From the NCBI GenBank assembly GCA_025769875.1, contig JAGFNK010000197.1:24845-88844 (forward strand): DNA of 64,000 nucleotides, written 5' to 3'. Each line of letters starts with the position of its first letter. The first letter of the stretch is position 1. This document shows, piece by piece, positions 9,028 to 19,139 of the stretch. The position numbers were made by a program, and so were the translations under genes. Source of the DNA: Russula earlei (taxonomy: Eukaryota > Basidiomycota > Agaricomycetes > Russulales > Russulaceae). The notes below the pieces were generated by a model. It saw only the letters and a list, made by a program, of their open reading frames with translations, was not told the DNA's origin and searched no databases.

Positions 9028-9448
9028 CGGGTATCTCCCTAATCACCTCCCTTGCTTGCACATCCATCCCATAAGTATAGCTCCCGTTGGTCACAATCAA
9101 ATAAGAAACTGCCAACGCCTGGTTATACCGCAACACCTGCATGGCTGTAACCTCATTTACCGGAACATTCATCTCCTTACATTCAACAATCATCCACGGC
9201 ACCTCGTTTCGATACACCACAATATCACACCGCTTCCGCAGCTCCCCCAAAGCAATTTCCTTCTCCACTGCCATCAATGAAACAGGATAAGCCTTTACAT
9301 CAATCAGGTACCGCAGGAAGTTCTGTCTAACCCACTCCTCCGGCGTCAGCCGCAGCCATCGCTTTCGTACAACATCAAAAATGAATGTCTTCCCGTTCTC
9401 TTCTTTAATAGAAAAACTGTCAGGGGATGGGTAGTCAATTGATATCAT
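9020..9448 (-). CDS. HsdR N-terminal-like (PD-(D/E)XK) protein
   Basis: A 142-residue stand-alone protein resembling the N-terminal nuclease domain of type I restriction subunit R (HSDR_N_2 type). The core shows RKRCDIVVY (Asp75), then IVECKEM (Glu89, Lys91), which is the D-ExK arrangement, followed by AMQVLRYNQ with the conserved Gln and Tyr. There is no helicase, methylase or specificity subunit nearby, so it is not a complete restriction system. Such short versions are common in Bacteroidota and their role is not established. It ends inside an AT-rich repeat shared with the convergent VWA gene. Confidence 0.8.
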   Translation of the reverse strand: MISIDYPSPDSFSIKEENGKTFIFDVVRKRWLRLTPEEWVRQNFLRYLIDVKAYPVSLMAVEKEIALGELRKRCDIVVYRNEVPWMIVECKEMNVPVNEVTAMQVLRYNQALAVSYLIVTNGSYTYGMDVQAREVIREIPDY

Positions 9449-9539
9449 GATTAAAATAGCCGAGACTTTTCTTATATTTACAAATGGTGTTCAAAGATAG
9501 CCATCGCTACACGGACCCCCACGATTAAACGAACGACAG

Positions 9540-10310
9540 ATGAAAACAAAACAGGAAATCATTGAAAATTGGCTCCCACGCTACACAGGCGAAAAACTCG
9601 AAAACTTTGGTAAGTATATCCTCCTCACCAATTTTAGTAACTATATACAAATGTTTGCCGAATGGCATAAAACAAAAGTAATAGGGCTGGACAGACCCTT
9701 CCAGTGTGCAACAGCAGGCGGTATTACCATTATCAATTTTGGTATGGGAAGCCCCGGCGCAGCCACCGTAATGGATCTCCTCGCAGCAATAGAACCCAAA
9801 GCCGTCTTATTCTTAGGCAAATGCGGCGGATTAAAGAAACGCAATAAGATCGGCGACCTCGTACTCCCAATTGCCGCAATAAGAGGAGAGGGAACCAGTA
9901 ACGATTATTTCCCTCCCGAAGTACCTGCACTGCCCGCTTTTGCCCTCCAGAAAGCGATTTCAACCACCATTCGCGACTATAAGGTAGATTATTGGACAGG
10001 TACGGTATATACCACCAATCGCCGCGTATGGGAGCACGACGATGTATTTAAAGAATACCTCCAGAAAATACGCGCCTATGCGGTTGACATGGAAACGGCC
10101 ACCATTTTTACCGTAGGCTTTTACAATCATATCCCCACCGGGGCTTTATTGCTGGTAAGTGACTCCCCAATGGTTCCGGACGGTGTTAAAACCGAAGCCA
10201 GTGATAAAAAAGTAACCTCCCAGTTTGTAGAGAAACACCTAAAGATCGGGATCGACTCCCTCAAACAATTGATTAATAACGGGTTAACAGTAAGGCACCT
10301 GAAATTTTAA
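9540..10310 (+). CDS. amn: AMP nucleosidase
   Basis: A nucleoside-phosphorylase-fold enzyme that hydrolyses AMP to adenine and ribose-5-phosphate in purine salvage. It has 256 residues, the short Bacteroidota form that lacks the N-terminal regulatory domain of E. coli Amn. Motifs are GITIINFGMGSPGAA, LFLGKCGGLKKRNKIGDLVL, TGTVYTTNRRVWE and the ribose/base contact AVDMETATIF, with the conserved Ser-Asp in LLVSDSPM. The start ATG at 9540 is preceded by a gap of about 90 bases that also holds the divergent promoter of the HsdR-N-like gene. It appears monocistronic, with a large hairpin just downstream. Confidence 0.9.
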   Translation: MKTKQEIIENWLPRYTGEKLENFGKYILLTNFSNYIQMFAEWHKTKVIGLDRPFQCATAGGITIINFGMGSPGAATVMDLLAAIEPKAVLFLGKCGGLKKRNKIGDLVLPIAAIRGEGTSNDYFPPEVPALPAFALQKAISTTIRDYKVDYWTGTVYTTNRRVWEHDDVFKEYLQKIRAYAVDMETATIFTVGFYNHIPTGALLLVSDSPMVPDGVKTEASDKKVTSQFVEKHLKIGIDSLKQLINNGLTVRHLKF

Positions 10311-10321
10311 ACAACAGAAGA

Positions 10322-10358
10322 AGGGTACCGGTTCCTGGTTTCCAGTTACCGGTACCCT
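10322..10358 (+). other. Large hairpin downstream of amn
   Basis: AGGGTACCGGT pairs perfectly with ACCGGTACCCT, and an inner CTGG-TTT-CCAG stem lies in the loop. No T-tract follows, so it is not a standard intrinsic terminator; it may stabilise the amn 3' end. Confidence 0.5.
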
Positions 10359-10376
10359 GGCAGGTCAGAAGGCAAA

Positions 10377-10431
10377 AGTCCGTCGCAGATCCGTCGTAAG
10401 TCCGTCGCAACTCCGTCGCAAGTCCGTCACG
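10377..10431. repeat. Array of five 11-bp direct repeats (AGTCCGTCGCA)
   Basis: Five head-to-tail units: AGTCCGTCGCA, GATCCGTCGTA, AGTCCGTCGCA, ACTCCGTCGCA and AGTCCGTCACG. There are no spacers, so it is not a CRISPR. It is GC-richer than the surrounding gap. Confidence 0.85.
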
Positions 10432-11540
10432 GCAAGGGCGCTAATCCTGTGCTACAAGGGTGCTACCATAGATGCTATATGGATACCGTACAGCGTCATC
10501 CTCAATGCAACCACTCGGCGCCTCCCCGATGCCCACCCGACTCTCAGTCATAGCAAAGCCGACTATCCTCCTATTATAAAGCATGCTTTTCCCATTCATA
10601 ATTCCTCATTCTTCATTCGCCTTTCTGATTAACCATCGACAATTAACAATTTGACAATTGTTTGGTAACATACCGGAATAAGTGTAAATTTAAATCCTGG
10701 TCTCTTCCCCTACCCAAAATAAGTATTACAATATTTAGCAATAATATTAAAGAACAACACATTTCTTTAATATAGCTGATCTATTCTCATTCCCTAATGC
10801 ATATAAAAATATAATATATAATATTTTATCCCATTCTGCTGCCTGGAGGCTTCCCGCCAAATACCCCCGATTTCTTCTTTCTCCATCATAAAAATGCCAT
10901 TATCAGCAGCGGTAGCCCTTATTTTATACATATTCGTTAGAATATGAAAGGTTTTTTTCATAGCTGTTTACGCCCGATCTTTCTGTTTGCCCCAATTCAC
11001 AAAATATTTTTTTTCAATTGTTAGGGGATACCCTCTCTTTTCTACACATATTACTAAGTATAATAGTTGTTTTTTCAAGAACATGGCTTTATACCGCCAT
11101 AATACCAAACTGGCGTGGTGAGTAAGGAAACATTAGCCCCCAATAGCGCATGTACCCCTATTTACTATAGTTCAAATTGATGCGAAAGTATCTGCGTTTG
11201 TTTTAAACGCGTTGCTCAGGCAGTGGTTCACCATTGTTTGGGCAATACGTGGTAATATCCTAATATCCTATGAAAGCCGGGAGAAATGCCGAAAATCCCG
11301 CCACAGAGTAAGCAAACGAGAAAACTAACTACATATGTACTATTGCATTGACCGTGCGTTAAAAACTGTTTGCCTGGCAAACCTGTCTGGCTATTTTTAT
11401 CGCTTACTCCCTTTCCCCGGTGGATTATTCTTTCCACAATCAATGCAACCCCTTTCATATGCAAAGGCATCTGCAAACCAACACACACACATAAGCTCAA
11501 TCATAATTACCAGGACTCTTAACTATTAAACCCCATCGTA
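10432..11540. promoter_or_regulatory. Long AT-rich non-coding region upstream of the giant adhesin gene
   Basis: About 1.1 kb with no credible ORF. It contains an ATTAACAATT-type repeat (10628-10660), several poly-T and TATAATATATAATATTTTAT tracts (around 10800-10830), and a (CA)n run near 11482-11492 close to the start codon. It must carry the promoter of the adhesin gene, but I cannot point to a convincing TTTG/TAnnTTTG pair. The length suggests a long leader or several regulatory sites. Confidence 0.4.
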
Positions 11541-14500
11541 ATGGAAAATTTTACACTACATTCTCCAGCGTTTGGTATGCGTATACCTGCTCTAAAGCGG
11601 TACGCATATTTTGCGTTGATGCTAACACTGCTGCTTTTTGCTGGCATGAGGAGTAACGCCCAGTATACACCGGTTACGGTTACTGGTTTTACTTCTGACA
11701 TTATTGCCAACGGCTCAACCTATGTGGGCTCTGTAAGTGGAGGATCCAATTCAAATTTAGACGTCGACAATGGCGGCTATAATTTCCTCGACTCCAGTTA
11801 TACTGGCAGCACAGTTACTGTTACGCACGCCTTGCCTACAACAGGTATTATTAACAGTATTGCCACTACCGGGCTTAGGTTTCAGTTGGCGAGCTCAAGT
11901 GCAAATAATTCATTACAGTTAAGAAACCAGAATGATACAGGAGCGCTTAGATTTACCACTCCTTCAAGTGCAGCCACCGTATATGTGTTGGGCACTTCCG
12001 GTAGCGGTACATCTACTGTTGATATGACAGTAGTGTTTACCGATTCTACTTCCCAGTTATTCTCGGCACAAAGTATATCTGACTGGTACAACGGATCAGT
12101 AGCTGCCATACAGGGTATTGGTAGAATAGATGGGTCAGGAAATTTTGATGCTGGTGGTGGTACCACCAATCCGCGTTTATACCAGGTAGCATTGGCTTTA
12201 TCTACAGGTAATTATAGTAAGTCAATCGCCTATATTAAATTCAAAAAGACGAATGCAACAGGAACCGGTTATGCACAGCTCATGGCTGTTACTACCCTGC
12301 CTGCCTGTGTAACACCTTCGGTTCAGCCAACTGCATTTACGGCTACTCCAACTACTTCCCAGATCAGTGGAAGTTTTACGCCTGTAACCAGTACTGCCAC
12401 TTATTACCTGCTTGTGCGTTATCCAAATGGCGCCACTACTAAAAATCCTGCTGCCGGAACAACTTATACCGCAGGGCAATCATTGGGTACCGGAAAAGTA
12501 TTAAGCTCAGGTGCTTCTACCAGCTTTACTGATATCGGTTTAACACCTGGTACTACTTATGGTTATTATGTATATGCTTATAACAATCTTTGTGTAGGCG
12601 GACCTTTATATGATACGATCACCCCACTTACAGCTACCCAGACAACACTGGCTTGCGTAGGTACACTGTCTGGTGTTATTCCCGTAGGACCTACCGCACC
12701 AGCTTCACCAGCAGGTTTTGCAACGTTAACTGCTGCATCAACTTATATTAACACGAATGGCTTAGGTGGAAAAACCACGCTGGAATTACAGAGCGACTAT
12801 ACAAGTACCTCTGAAACATTCCCGATCACTTTCTCTACCAATCCTTGTATCTCTGCTGCCAAGGGCCTTACCATCCGCCCGGCTGCTTCTGCAACCGGCC
12901 TGGTGATCACCGGCACTAATGCAGGACCAACAATCGATTTGAATGGTGCGAAATATCTCCAGATCGATGGACGTCCCGGTGGTACAGGTACAACCCGCCA
13001 GTTATCTATTATTAATACCAATGCCGGTGGTACAGCTATCCGCTTCACCAACGACGCAAGTAATAACAAGATCATTTATTGCGACCTGCAAGGGCAGAAC
13101 ACCTCTAACACTTCTTCCGCTTTAAGTGGTGTTGTTTACTTCGGTACAGCCAGTACCATTCTCACATCAGGTAATGATAATGATACCCTTACTTATTGTA
13201 ATATCCACGGTACCGGTACGGCTTTCCCCGCTATTGGTGTATGTTCCTATGGAACAACCGCCCCGGATTCTTCTTACAATGATTACGGTGTTATCTCTAA
13301 TTGTAATATTTACGACTTCTTTAATGCAGCAAACTCTTCTACCGGTGTTAAACTGGACGCAGGTAACAATGCATGGACTATTGCTAACAATAGCGTGTAT
13401 CAAACTGCCACCAGGACTTACACTGCTTCAAACATTCACCGTGGTTTCTGGATCACACCAGGTACTTCTACCACTACTGCTAACAGTTTCGTGATCACAG
13501 GTAATGTTATCGGTGGTTCTGCACCTAATGCAGGTGGATTACCCGATTCATTAACCGGTTCTTCCGTTCAGTTCTGGGGAATGGACATATCTGTAGGTAC
13601 AGGTGGCGTTCCCACCCAGGTAATGAGTAACAGGATCACTAACATTTACATTACTTCCAACTATACCAGCACCGGTATCTTCGAAGGTATCAACATCGCC
13701 AGCGGAAATATCAACGTAGGAGGTGTGAATGCGGGTAATACCATTGGTTCATCCACTGTAGCAGGTGCGGTAACTGTATTGGCTAATTCAAGTGGTGGCA
13801 CCAGCTACGGTATTAAAATTGCCGGCGGTAATGCTACCAATTTCATTAATGATACAATAGCCAATATTAACGTTACCGGGGCGCTTGCTACTACCTATAG
13901 CTCCCTGAATGCGATTGCTGCTACCGGTGGAACCAATGTGGTAATAACAGGCAACAGCCTTGCAAACCTTACTACCTTATCCAGTACCACTACTGCTACT
14001 ACCAGTGGCCTGTTGATCGGTATTAATATCACTGCAGGGTTAGCTTCACCGGTTATTACGGCTAATAGCATACATGACTTTAACAACTATTCATTGTATG
14101 CAAGCACTGGTACTACTTCTGCTGTACAGGGTATCCTGCTTAACAGTACTTCTATCACAAATGCTGTAGTAGCGGGCAACACAGTGTATAACCTGGTTGC
14201 TGCCGGTACTTCTACTTCTAATACGTATACGCCAAACATCTGGGGTATCCTGGTGAATGCAAGTACTACAGGCGTTACTACCATTAACAATAATACTGTT
14301 CATTCTTTCAACGTACCTAACTGGGCGCCAACATTAACTACCGCAGTACCTGTTATAGGTGGTATCGGTGTTAACTCTGGTGCAGCCAATATTTACAACA
14401 ACATGATACGCCTGGGTATCAATGGAGCCGGTACAGCTGTAGCACAGCCTATCCAGTTCATTGGTATCAATAAGAACAATGCCCAGAACAACAATATCTG

Positions 14501-17500
14501 GTACAATAGCGTATACATTGGTGGTACAGGAGTAGCAAGCACTGCAGCAGCAGCAAACTCTTACGCCTTCCAGCGTTTAACAACTGGTGTTGACTCTTTA
14601 AAGAACAACATCTTTGTAAACGTAAGGTCTAATGGTGCGGCTACTACACCTAAGCACTATGCGCTTAAATTAAACAACACAACAACTTTACTTTCTGACA
14701 ATAACGACTACTATGTAAGCCCAACAGCTACTGGTACCGTTTTAGCATCCAACAACAGTGTTGACCTGGCTGCTTTATCAAACATACAGTCTACTACCAG
14801 CTTAGACTTTGCGAGTGTAAGTGTTGATCCTTTATTCAATAACCCAACCGGTACTGCTGCAACAGTAAACCTGCACATCAATGCCGGAACAACACCTGTT
14901 GCTATCGCAGCGGGAGGAACAACTGTTTCCAGTGTAAGAACGGATATTGATGGCGATGCAAGACCAGGTCCTGTAGGCTCTGCCAATGGTGGCACAGCTG
15001 CACCTGATATGGGGGCAGATGAATTTGATGGTGTTCCTACTATCACCTGTTTCCCTCCTTCAGGACTCACAATTGATTCGTTAGTAGTTACAGCTGCCAA
15101 ACTGCGTTGGACAGCGCCCGCCGGTACTGCTCCTTCCGGAGGCTACCAGGTATATTATGGGGCATCTCCATTGGCAGCACCTACCGCGGCTACTACGCCT
15201 AGCGTAACAGTTACGGGTACTACTGCTATCGATTCACTGCTTACGGCAAGTACTACCTACCAATATTATGTACGTTCTTACTGCGGTGGAACAAGCTACA
15301 GCGCCTGGGTGGGTCCATATACTTTCACCACAGTTTGTGGTATAGTAAATACCTTCCCTTATACTGAAAGCTTTGCAACAGCTACATTGCCAAACTGCTG
15401 GACTAATGCAGAAGGCGCTACCGGAGCTTCTTATCACTGGAGCCCAACAACGGCAGATGCTACTTATGGTGCCGCAGGTCCTGCAGCCGGAAGCTATTTC
15501 GCTTACTTATATGTATTCCTGGCCAATACTCCCTATAATCCTTATTACCTGAACACAACAAGCTACCAGTTACCGTCAGTGCCTAAACGCTTAAGGTATT
15601 TCTACTACCTTGGTAACTCTGGTTACAAAGGAACATCAGGTGTGGCAGGATCTGATCCTTACCCAATGACTATCCAGGTGAGTACAGATGGTGGTGGTAC
15701 ATGGGCTGATTTATATTACCATAGTTCTGCCAACTCTCTTTTCGCCACTACTTCTGCTACTACTAACTGGCAGCAGAATACGATAGACCTTACACCTTAC
15801 GCAGGTAAAGTGATTAAGTTCAGGGTAAAATCTATGTCTAACTACGGATCTGGTTATTGCGACCAGGGTCTGGATGAGTTTACAATAGAAGATATACCAG
15901 CTTGTGGACAGGTGCTTGGTTCTTCACTTACAGCTACCAATTTAACAACCACAACCGCTACTATTACATGGAATAAACTGGTACCGGTTACCAGCTACGA
16001 GATCTATTATAATACAACTAACGTAGCGCCAACCGGCACTACCACACCTATCGTTACAGGTGTTACGGATACTACTTATAATCTTACAGGTTTAACACCA
16101 TCTACTACTTATTACCTCTGGGTTCGTTCTAATTGCGGAGGCGGTAATGTGGGTACATGGACTAACCCAACCTTAAGCTTCAATACAGCCTGTGGTGCAA
16201 TCAATGCATTCCCTTATGTACAAAGCTTCGGATCAGCACTGCCTAATTGCTGGACAGCTTCAGAAGCTTCTGCAGGAGCAAGCTACCATTGGGCAGTTAC
16301 CGGTGCAGATGCTACCTATGGCGTTTCAGGAGCAGCGGTTGGAAGCAGCTTCGCTTACCTGCGTTCATCATGGGCAAGCACTACGTACAACCCTTATTAC
16401 CTCACTACGTACCTGTACACCTTACCAGCAACACCTAAGCAGTTAACTTACTATTACTACCTCGGTGCCAATGGTTACAAAGGAACAACAGGCGCAACCG
16501 GTAATGACCCTTATCCGTTAACCATACAGGTAAGTACTGATACCGGCCGTACATGGGTTGATCTCTATAACCACAGCAGCAGCAATTCTTTAATGGCTAC
16601 CAATGGTAATACCACTAACTGGCAGATAAATACGATTTACCTCAATGCTTATACAGGTAAGAATGTAGAGTTCAGGTTAAAATCAAATGCAACTGGTTCG
16701 TTTAATTCTTATGCAGACCAGAGCATAGATGAATTCACTATCAGTGATATTCCTGGTTGTGTTCAGCCATTAACATTCAGTGCTTCTAATGTAGCAGCAA
16801 CAAGTGCGAAACTTACCTGGGGTAAACCAATAGCGCTGCCTTCTTCTTATGAAGTGTATTACACAACAACGAATACAGCGCCTACCAGCACCACAACACC
16901 AACGGTTACTGGTATAACAGACACAACAACTACCATTACAGGTTTATTATCTAATACTACTTATTTCGCATGGGTACGTTCAAATTGTGGTAGCTCAACA
17001 AGTGTATGGAGCCAGGAAATAACTTTCACTACTCCATGTTCATCGATCACCACTTTACCGTATGTACAGGGCTTTACCAGCAGCTTACCATCTTGCTGGA
17101 GCACAAGTTCCAGTAATGCATCTTATCAGTGGTCATCAACCACTTCTGATTACTATGGTGCAACAGCCGCGCCGACAGGAGCGTCAACCTCTTATTTCGA
17201 AACAATATATGGTTACTATCCTAGCTCTTCTGCACCTAACTACCTGATCTCACAGGCAATTACACTGCCTGCAACAGTTCAGCAGGTATCCTACTACTAT
17301 TTCATAGGTTCTAACGGATACCAGGGAACTACAGGAGCTACAGGAACAGATCCTTACCCGCTTGTTTTACAGATCAGTACAGACTTTGGTACTACCTGGA
17401 CCAACCTCTACACACACACTGCAAGCAACAGTATTTTTGCTACTAATAATGCTGTTTCTAACTGGCAATTAAATACCATCTACCTGCCATCATACTCAGG

Positions 17501-19004
17501 TAAAACGGTTACATTCCGCTTTGCAGCAGATTCTAAAGGCAATGGTACAGCGGGCAACTCTGCTATCTCTGTTGATGAGTTTACAGTTAGCGTAGCGCCA
17601 ACCTGTATCCCACCAACTAACCTGACAGCAGCACCAATTGGAACCAACACTGCAACCATTAGCTGGACAACACCAACATTTACTACGCCATCCAGCTACG
17701 ACCTGTACTACAGCACAGATAGTACTTCACCAACCAGTACTACCACACCAAACTTTAGCGGTATTACAACTACCAGTAAAGCGATAACAGGTTTGTATTC
17801 ATCCACCCAGTATTATGTATGGGTACGTTCTAACTGTGGTGCAACCAATGGCTTAAGTGCGTGGAGCCCAACAGGCTTTAACTTTACAACAGCCTGCGAC
17901 GTATACGCACTGCCATTAACACAAGGCTTTAACTTCACATTCGCGCCAGACTGCTGGTCACAACAATTTATCAGTCCAAGCACGCCTGCTGCCAATAGCC
18001 TGCAATACTTACAAGGCGGTTCTGCTAACCCAACAACCGTACCTTATGAAGGATTAGGTAATGTGTTCTTCAATTCCAATTCATTCGCCAGTGGTATAGA
18101 AACCCGTCTTGTTTCAGTACCATTCTACACAGTAGGTACTTCAAGTGTAACCACACAGTTCTACTTCTATAATGAGAATAATACAGCATACAGCGCAGGT
18201 GCTTACCTGGCAGAAGGTGTAACCGTACAATACTCTTTAGATGGAACAACCTGGACAGACGTACAATTCTATCCAAGACATGATGGTACACTTGCTTCAG
18301 GTACAGGACAGTGGGAATTAAAAACACTCACACTGCCTGCAGCAGTAGCTAACAAAACCTTTGTATACTTTGGCTTTAAATTCCATTCAGCGCACGGCGA
18401 CAATATGAGCCTTGACCTGGTGAAATTCTTCAATACACAGACACTGCCTGTATCATTGATCAGCTTCACAGGTGCGAAACAAGGATCATCCAATGTGCTC
18501 TACTGGACTACAGCCAACGAGATCAACAACAAAGGCTTTGAATTACAACGTAGTGCAGATGGCGTTACTTTCAACGACCTCGACTTCATCAGCAGCAAGG
18601 CCATAAACGGTAACAGCTCTAATGCACTTACCTACGAGTACACAGATAACAGTCCGTTAACAGGCACTAACTATTACCGCCTCAAACAGGTAGACAACAA
18701 TGGTAAAGAAACCTATAGCTCTGTAGTAGTATTAACAAGAACAGTTAAGAATGTACAGATCGTAAGTATCGCACCAAACATAGTAACCAACCAAACAACA
18801 TTAAACCTGGTTACTGGTAAAGAAGGCAATGTTGCTATCCGTATCGTAGACGCAATAGGTAGAGTGCTTTCAGTAAAAACACAATATCTCAACAGCGGTA
18901 ATAACAGCATATTGTTAAACCTTGGTTACCTGTCAGCCGGTATGTATAACCTGCAGGTAATTGATGAAGATACAGTAGTAAGCCAGCGGTTTATAAAGAG
19001 ATAA
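11541..19004 (+). CDS. Giant secreted modular protein: shared N-domain, beta-helix, Fn3/jelly-roll modules, T9SS type A signal
   Basis: 2487 residues. A signal peptide ends near SNAQ (about 40). Residues 41-250 form the N-terminal domain shared with the next three genes. About 251-375 is an Fn3-like domain. About 380-1165 is Asn/Gly/Thr-rich right-handed beta-helix sequence (NNKIIYCDLQG, GNVIGG, NIYNNMIRLG) ending in DMGADEFDG. From 1170 there are three Fn3 plus jelly-roll (MAM-like, choice-of-anchor J) modules with a period near 284 residues, then a fourth Fn3 and jelly-roll. About 2303-2400 starts LPVSLISFTGAK, followed by a C-terminal domain (about 2405-2487) ending VSQRFIKR, typical of T9SS type A sorting. 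It is expected at the cell surface or released, probably for adhesion or glycan binding; no enzyme motif was seen. Confidence 0.88.
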   Translation: MENFTLHSPAFGMRIPALKRYAYFALMLTLLLFAGMRSNAQYTPVTVTGFTSDIIANGSTYVGSVSGGSNSNLDVDNGGYNFLDSSYTGSTVTVTHALPTTGIINSIATTGLRFQLASSSANNSLQLRNQNDTGALRFTTPSSAATVYVLGTSGSGTSTVDMTVVFTDSTSQLFSAQSISDWYNGSVAAIQGIGRIDGSGNFDAGGGTTNPRLYQVALALSTGNYSKSIAYIKFKKTNATGTGYAQLMAVTTLPACVTPSVQPTAFTATPTTSQISGSFTPVTSTATYYLLVRYPNGATTKNPAAGTTYTAGQSLGTGKVLSSGASTSFTDIGLTPGTTYGYYVYAYNNLCVGGPLYDTITPLTATQTTLACVGTLSGVIPVGPTAPASPAGFATLTAASTYINTNGLGGKTTLELQSDYTSTSETFPITFSTNPCISAAKGLTIRPAASATGLVITGTNAGPTIDLNGAKYLQIDGRPGGTGTTRQLSIINTNAGGTAIRFTNDASNNKIIYCDLQGQNTSNTSSALSGVVYFGTASTILTSGNDNDTLTYCNIHGTGTAFPAIGVCSYGTTAPDSSYNDYGVISNCNIYDFFNAANSSTGVKLDAGNNAWTIANNSVYQTATRTYTASNIHRGFWITPGTSTTTANSFVITGNVIGGSAPNAGGLPDSLTGSSVQFWGMDISVGTGGVPTQVMSNRITNIYITSNYTSTGIFEGINIASGNINVGGVNAGNTIGSSTVAGAVTVLANSSGGTSYGIKIAGGNATNFINDTIANINVTGALATTYSSLNAIAATGGTNVVITGNSLANLTTLSSTTTATTSGLLIGINITAGLASPVITANSIHDFNNYSLYASTGTTSAVQGILLNSTSITNAVVAGNTVYNLVAAGTSTSNTYTPNIWGILVNASTTGVTTINNNTVHSFNVPNWAPTLTTAVPVIGGIGVNSGAANIYNNMIRLGINGAGTAVAQPIQFIGINKNNAQNNNIWYNSVYIGGTGVASTAAAANSYAFQRLTTGVDSLKNNIFVNVRSNGAATTPKHYALKLNNTTTLLSDNNDYYVSPTATGTVLASNNSVDLAALSNIQSTTSLDFASVSVDPLFNNPTGTAATVNLHINAGTTPVAIAAGGTTVSSVRTDIDGDARPGPVGSANGGTAAPDMGADEFDGVPTITCFPPSGLTIDSLVVTAAKLRWTAPAGTAPSGGYQVYYGASPLAAPTAATTPSVTVTGTTAIDSLLTASTTYQYYVRSYCGGTSYSAWVGPYTFTTVCGIVNTFPYTESFATATLPNCWTNAEGATGASYHWSPTTADATYGAAGPAAGSYFAYLYVFLANTPYNPYYLNTTSYQLPSVPKRLRYFYYLGNSGYKGTSGVAGSDPYPMTIQVSTDGGGTWADLYYHSSANSLFATTSATTNWQQNTIDLTPYAGKVIKFRVKSMSNYGSGYCDQGLDEFTIEDIPACGQVLGSSLTATNLTTTTATITWNKLVPVTSYEIYYNTTNVAPTGTTTPIVTGVTDTTYNLTGLTPSTTYYLWVRSNCGGGNVGTWTNPTLSFNTACGAINAFPYVQSFGSALPNCWTASEASAGASYHWAVTGADATYGVSGAAVGSSFAYLRSSWASTTYNPYYLTTYLYTLPATPKQLTYYYYLGANGYKGTTGATGNDPYPLTIQVSTDTGRTWVDLYNHSSSNSLMATNGNTTNWQINTIYLNAYTGKNVEFRLKSNATGSFNSYADQSIDEFTISDIPGCVQPLTFSASNVAATSAKLTWGKPIALPSSYEVYYTTTNTAPTSTTTPTVTGITDTTTTITGLLSNTTYFAWVRSNCGSSTSVWSQEITFTTPCSSITTLPYVQGFTSSLPSCWSTSSSNASYQWSSTTSDYYGATAAPTGASTSYFETIYGYYPSSSAPNYLISQAITLPATVQQVSYYYFIGSNGYQGTTGATGTDPYPLVLQISTDFGTTWTNLYTHTASNSIFATNNAVSNWQLNTIYLPSYSGKTVTFRFAADSKGNGTAGNSAISVDEFTVSVAPTCIPPTNLTAAPIGTNTATISWTTPTFTTPSSYDLYYSTDSTSPTSTTTPNFSGITTTSKAITGLYSSTQYYVWVRSNCGATNGLSAWSPTGFNFTTACDVYALPLTQGFNFTFAPDCWSQQFISPSTPAANSLQYLQGGSANPTTVPYEGLGNVFFNSNSFASGIETRLVSVPFYTVGTSSVTTQFYFYNENNTAYSAGAYLAEGVTVQYSLDGTTWTDVQFYPRHDGTLASGTGQWELKTLTLPAAVANKTFVYFGFKFHSAHGDNMSLDLVKFFNTQTLPVSLISFTGAKQGSSNVLYWTTANEINNKGFELQRSADGVTFNDLDFISSKAINGNSSNALTYEYTDNSPLTGTNYYRLKQVDNNGKETYSSVVVLTRTVKNVQIVSIAPNIVTNQTTLNLVTGKEGNVAIRIVDAIGRVLSVKTQYLNSGNNSILLNLGYLSAGMYNLQVIDEDTVVSQRFIKR
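15048..17895 (+). repeat. Three tandem coding modules of about 855 bp (Fn3 + jelly-roll)
   Basis: Module starts at about 15048, 15901, 16758 and 17605 (the fourth is incomplete or divergent) give periods of 853, 857 and 847 bases. Each holds an Fn3 domain ending in YVRS/WVRS-NCGG, then NxFPYxxSF-LPNCW, YYYLGxxGYKGT and DEFTI. They are similar but clearly diverged at DNA level. Confidence 0.8.
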
Positions 19005-19055
19005 TATCAATAAGCAATGGCAGGCATAATACCCCCGTTATAGCTTAACAAAACA

Positions 19056-19090
19056 CTAAGTGATATCACCGGTTTGGTGATATCACTTAG
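19056..19090 (+). terminator. Terminator after the giant adhesin gene
   Basis: A perfect 15-bp stem (CTAAGTGATATCACC) with loop GGTTT, followed by CTGTTTCATTTTC. An upstream in-frame start for the next gene at 19074 would lie inside this hairpin, which favours the ATG at 19140. Confidence 0.85.
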
Positions 19091-19139
19091 CTGTTTCATT
19101 TTCATACTAATTGTTTATTCGATACTAATTATTAGCTAC

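Noticed and set aside
9020..9448. Type I restriction-modification system
   Set aside because: Only the short HsdR-N-like domain is present; no helicase part, HsdM or HsdS nearby.
10377..10431. CRISPR-like array
   Set aside because: Units are head to tail with no spacers and only 11 bp long; no cas genes nearby.
14711..15100. Antisense ORFs within the giant adhesin gene
   Set aside because: Several long minus-strand ORFs (for example 129 codons here) arise from the Thr/Ala/Gly-rich codon pattern of the real gene and show no domain.
19074..19139. N-terminal extension of the gene at 19140
   Set aside because: It would start inside a strong terminator hairpin, and a normal signal peptide begins at 19140.
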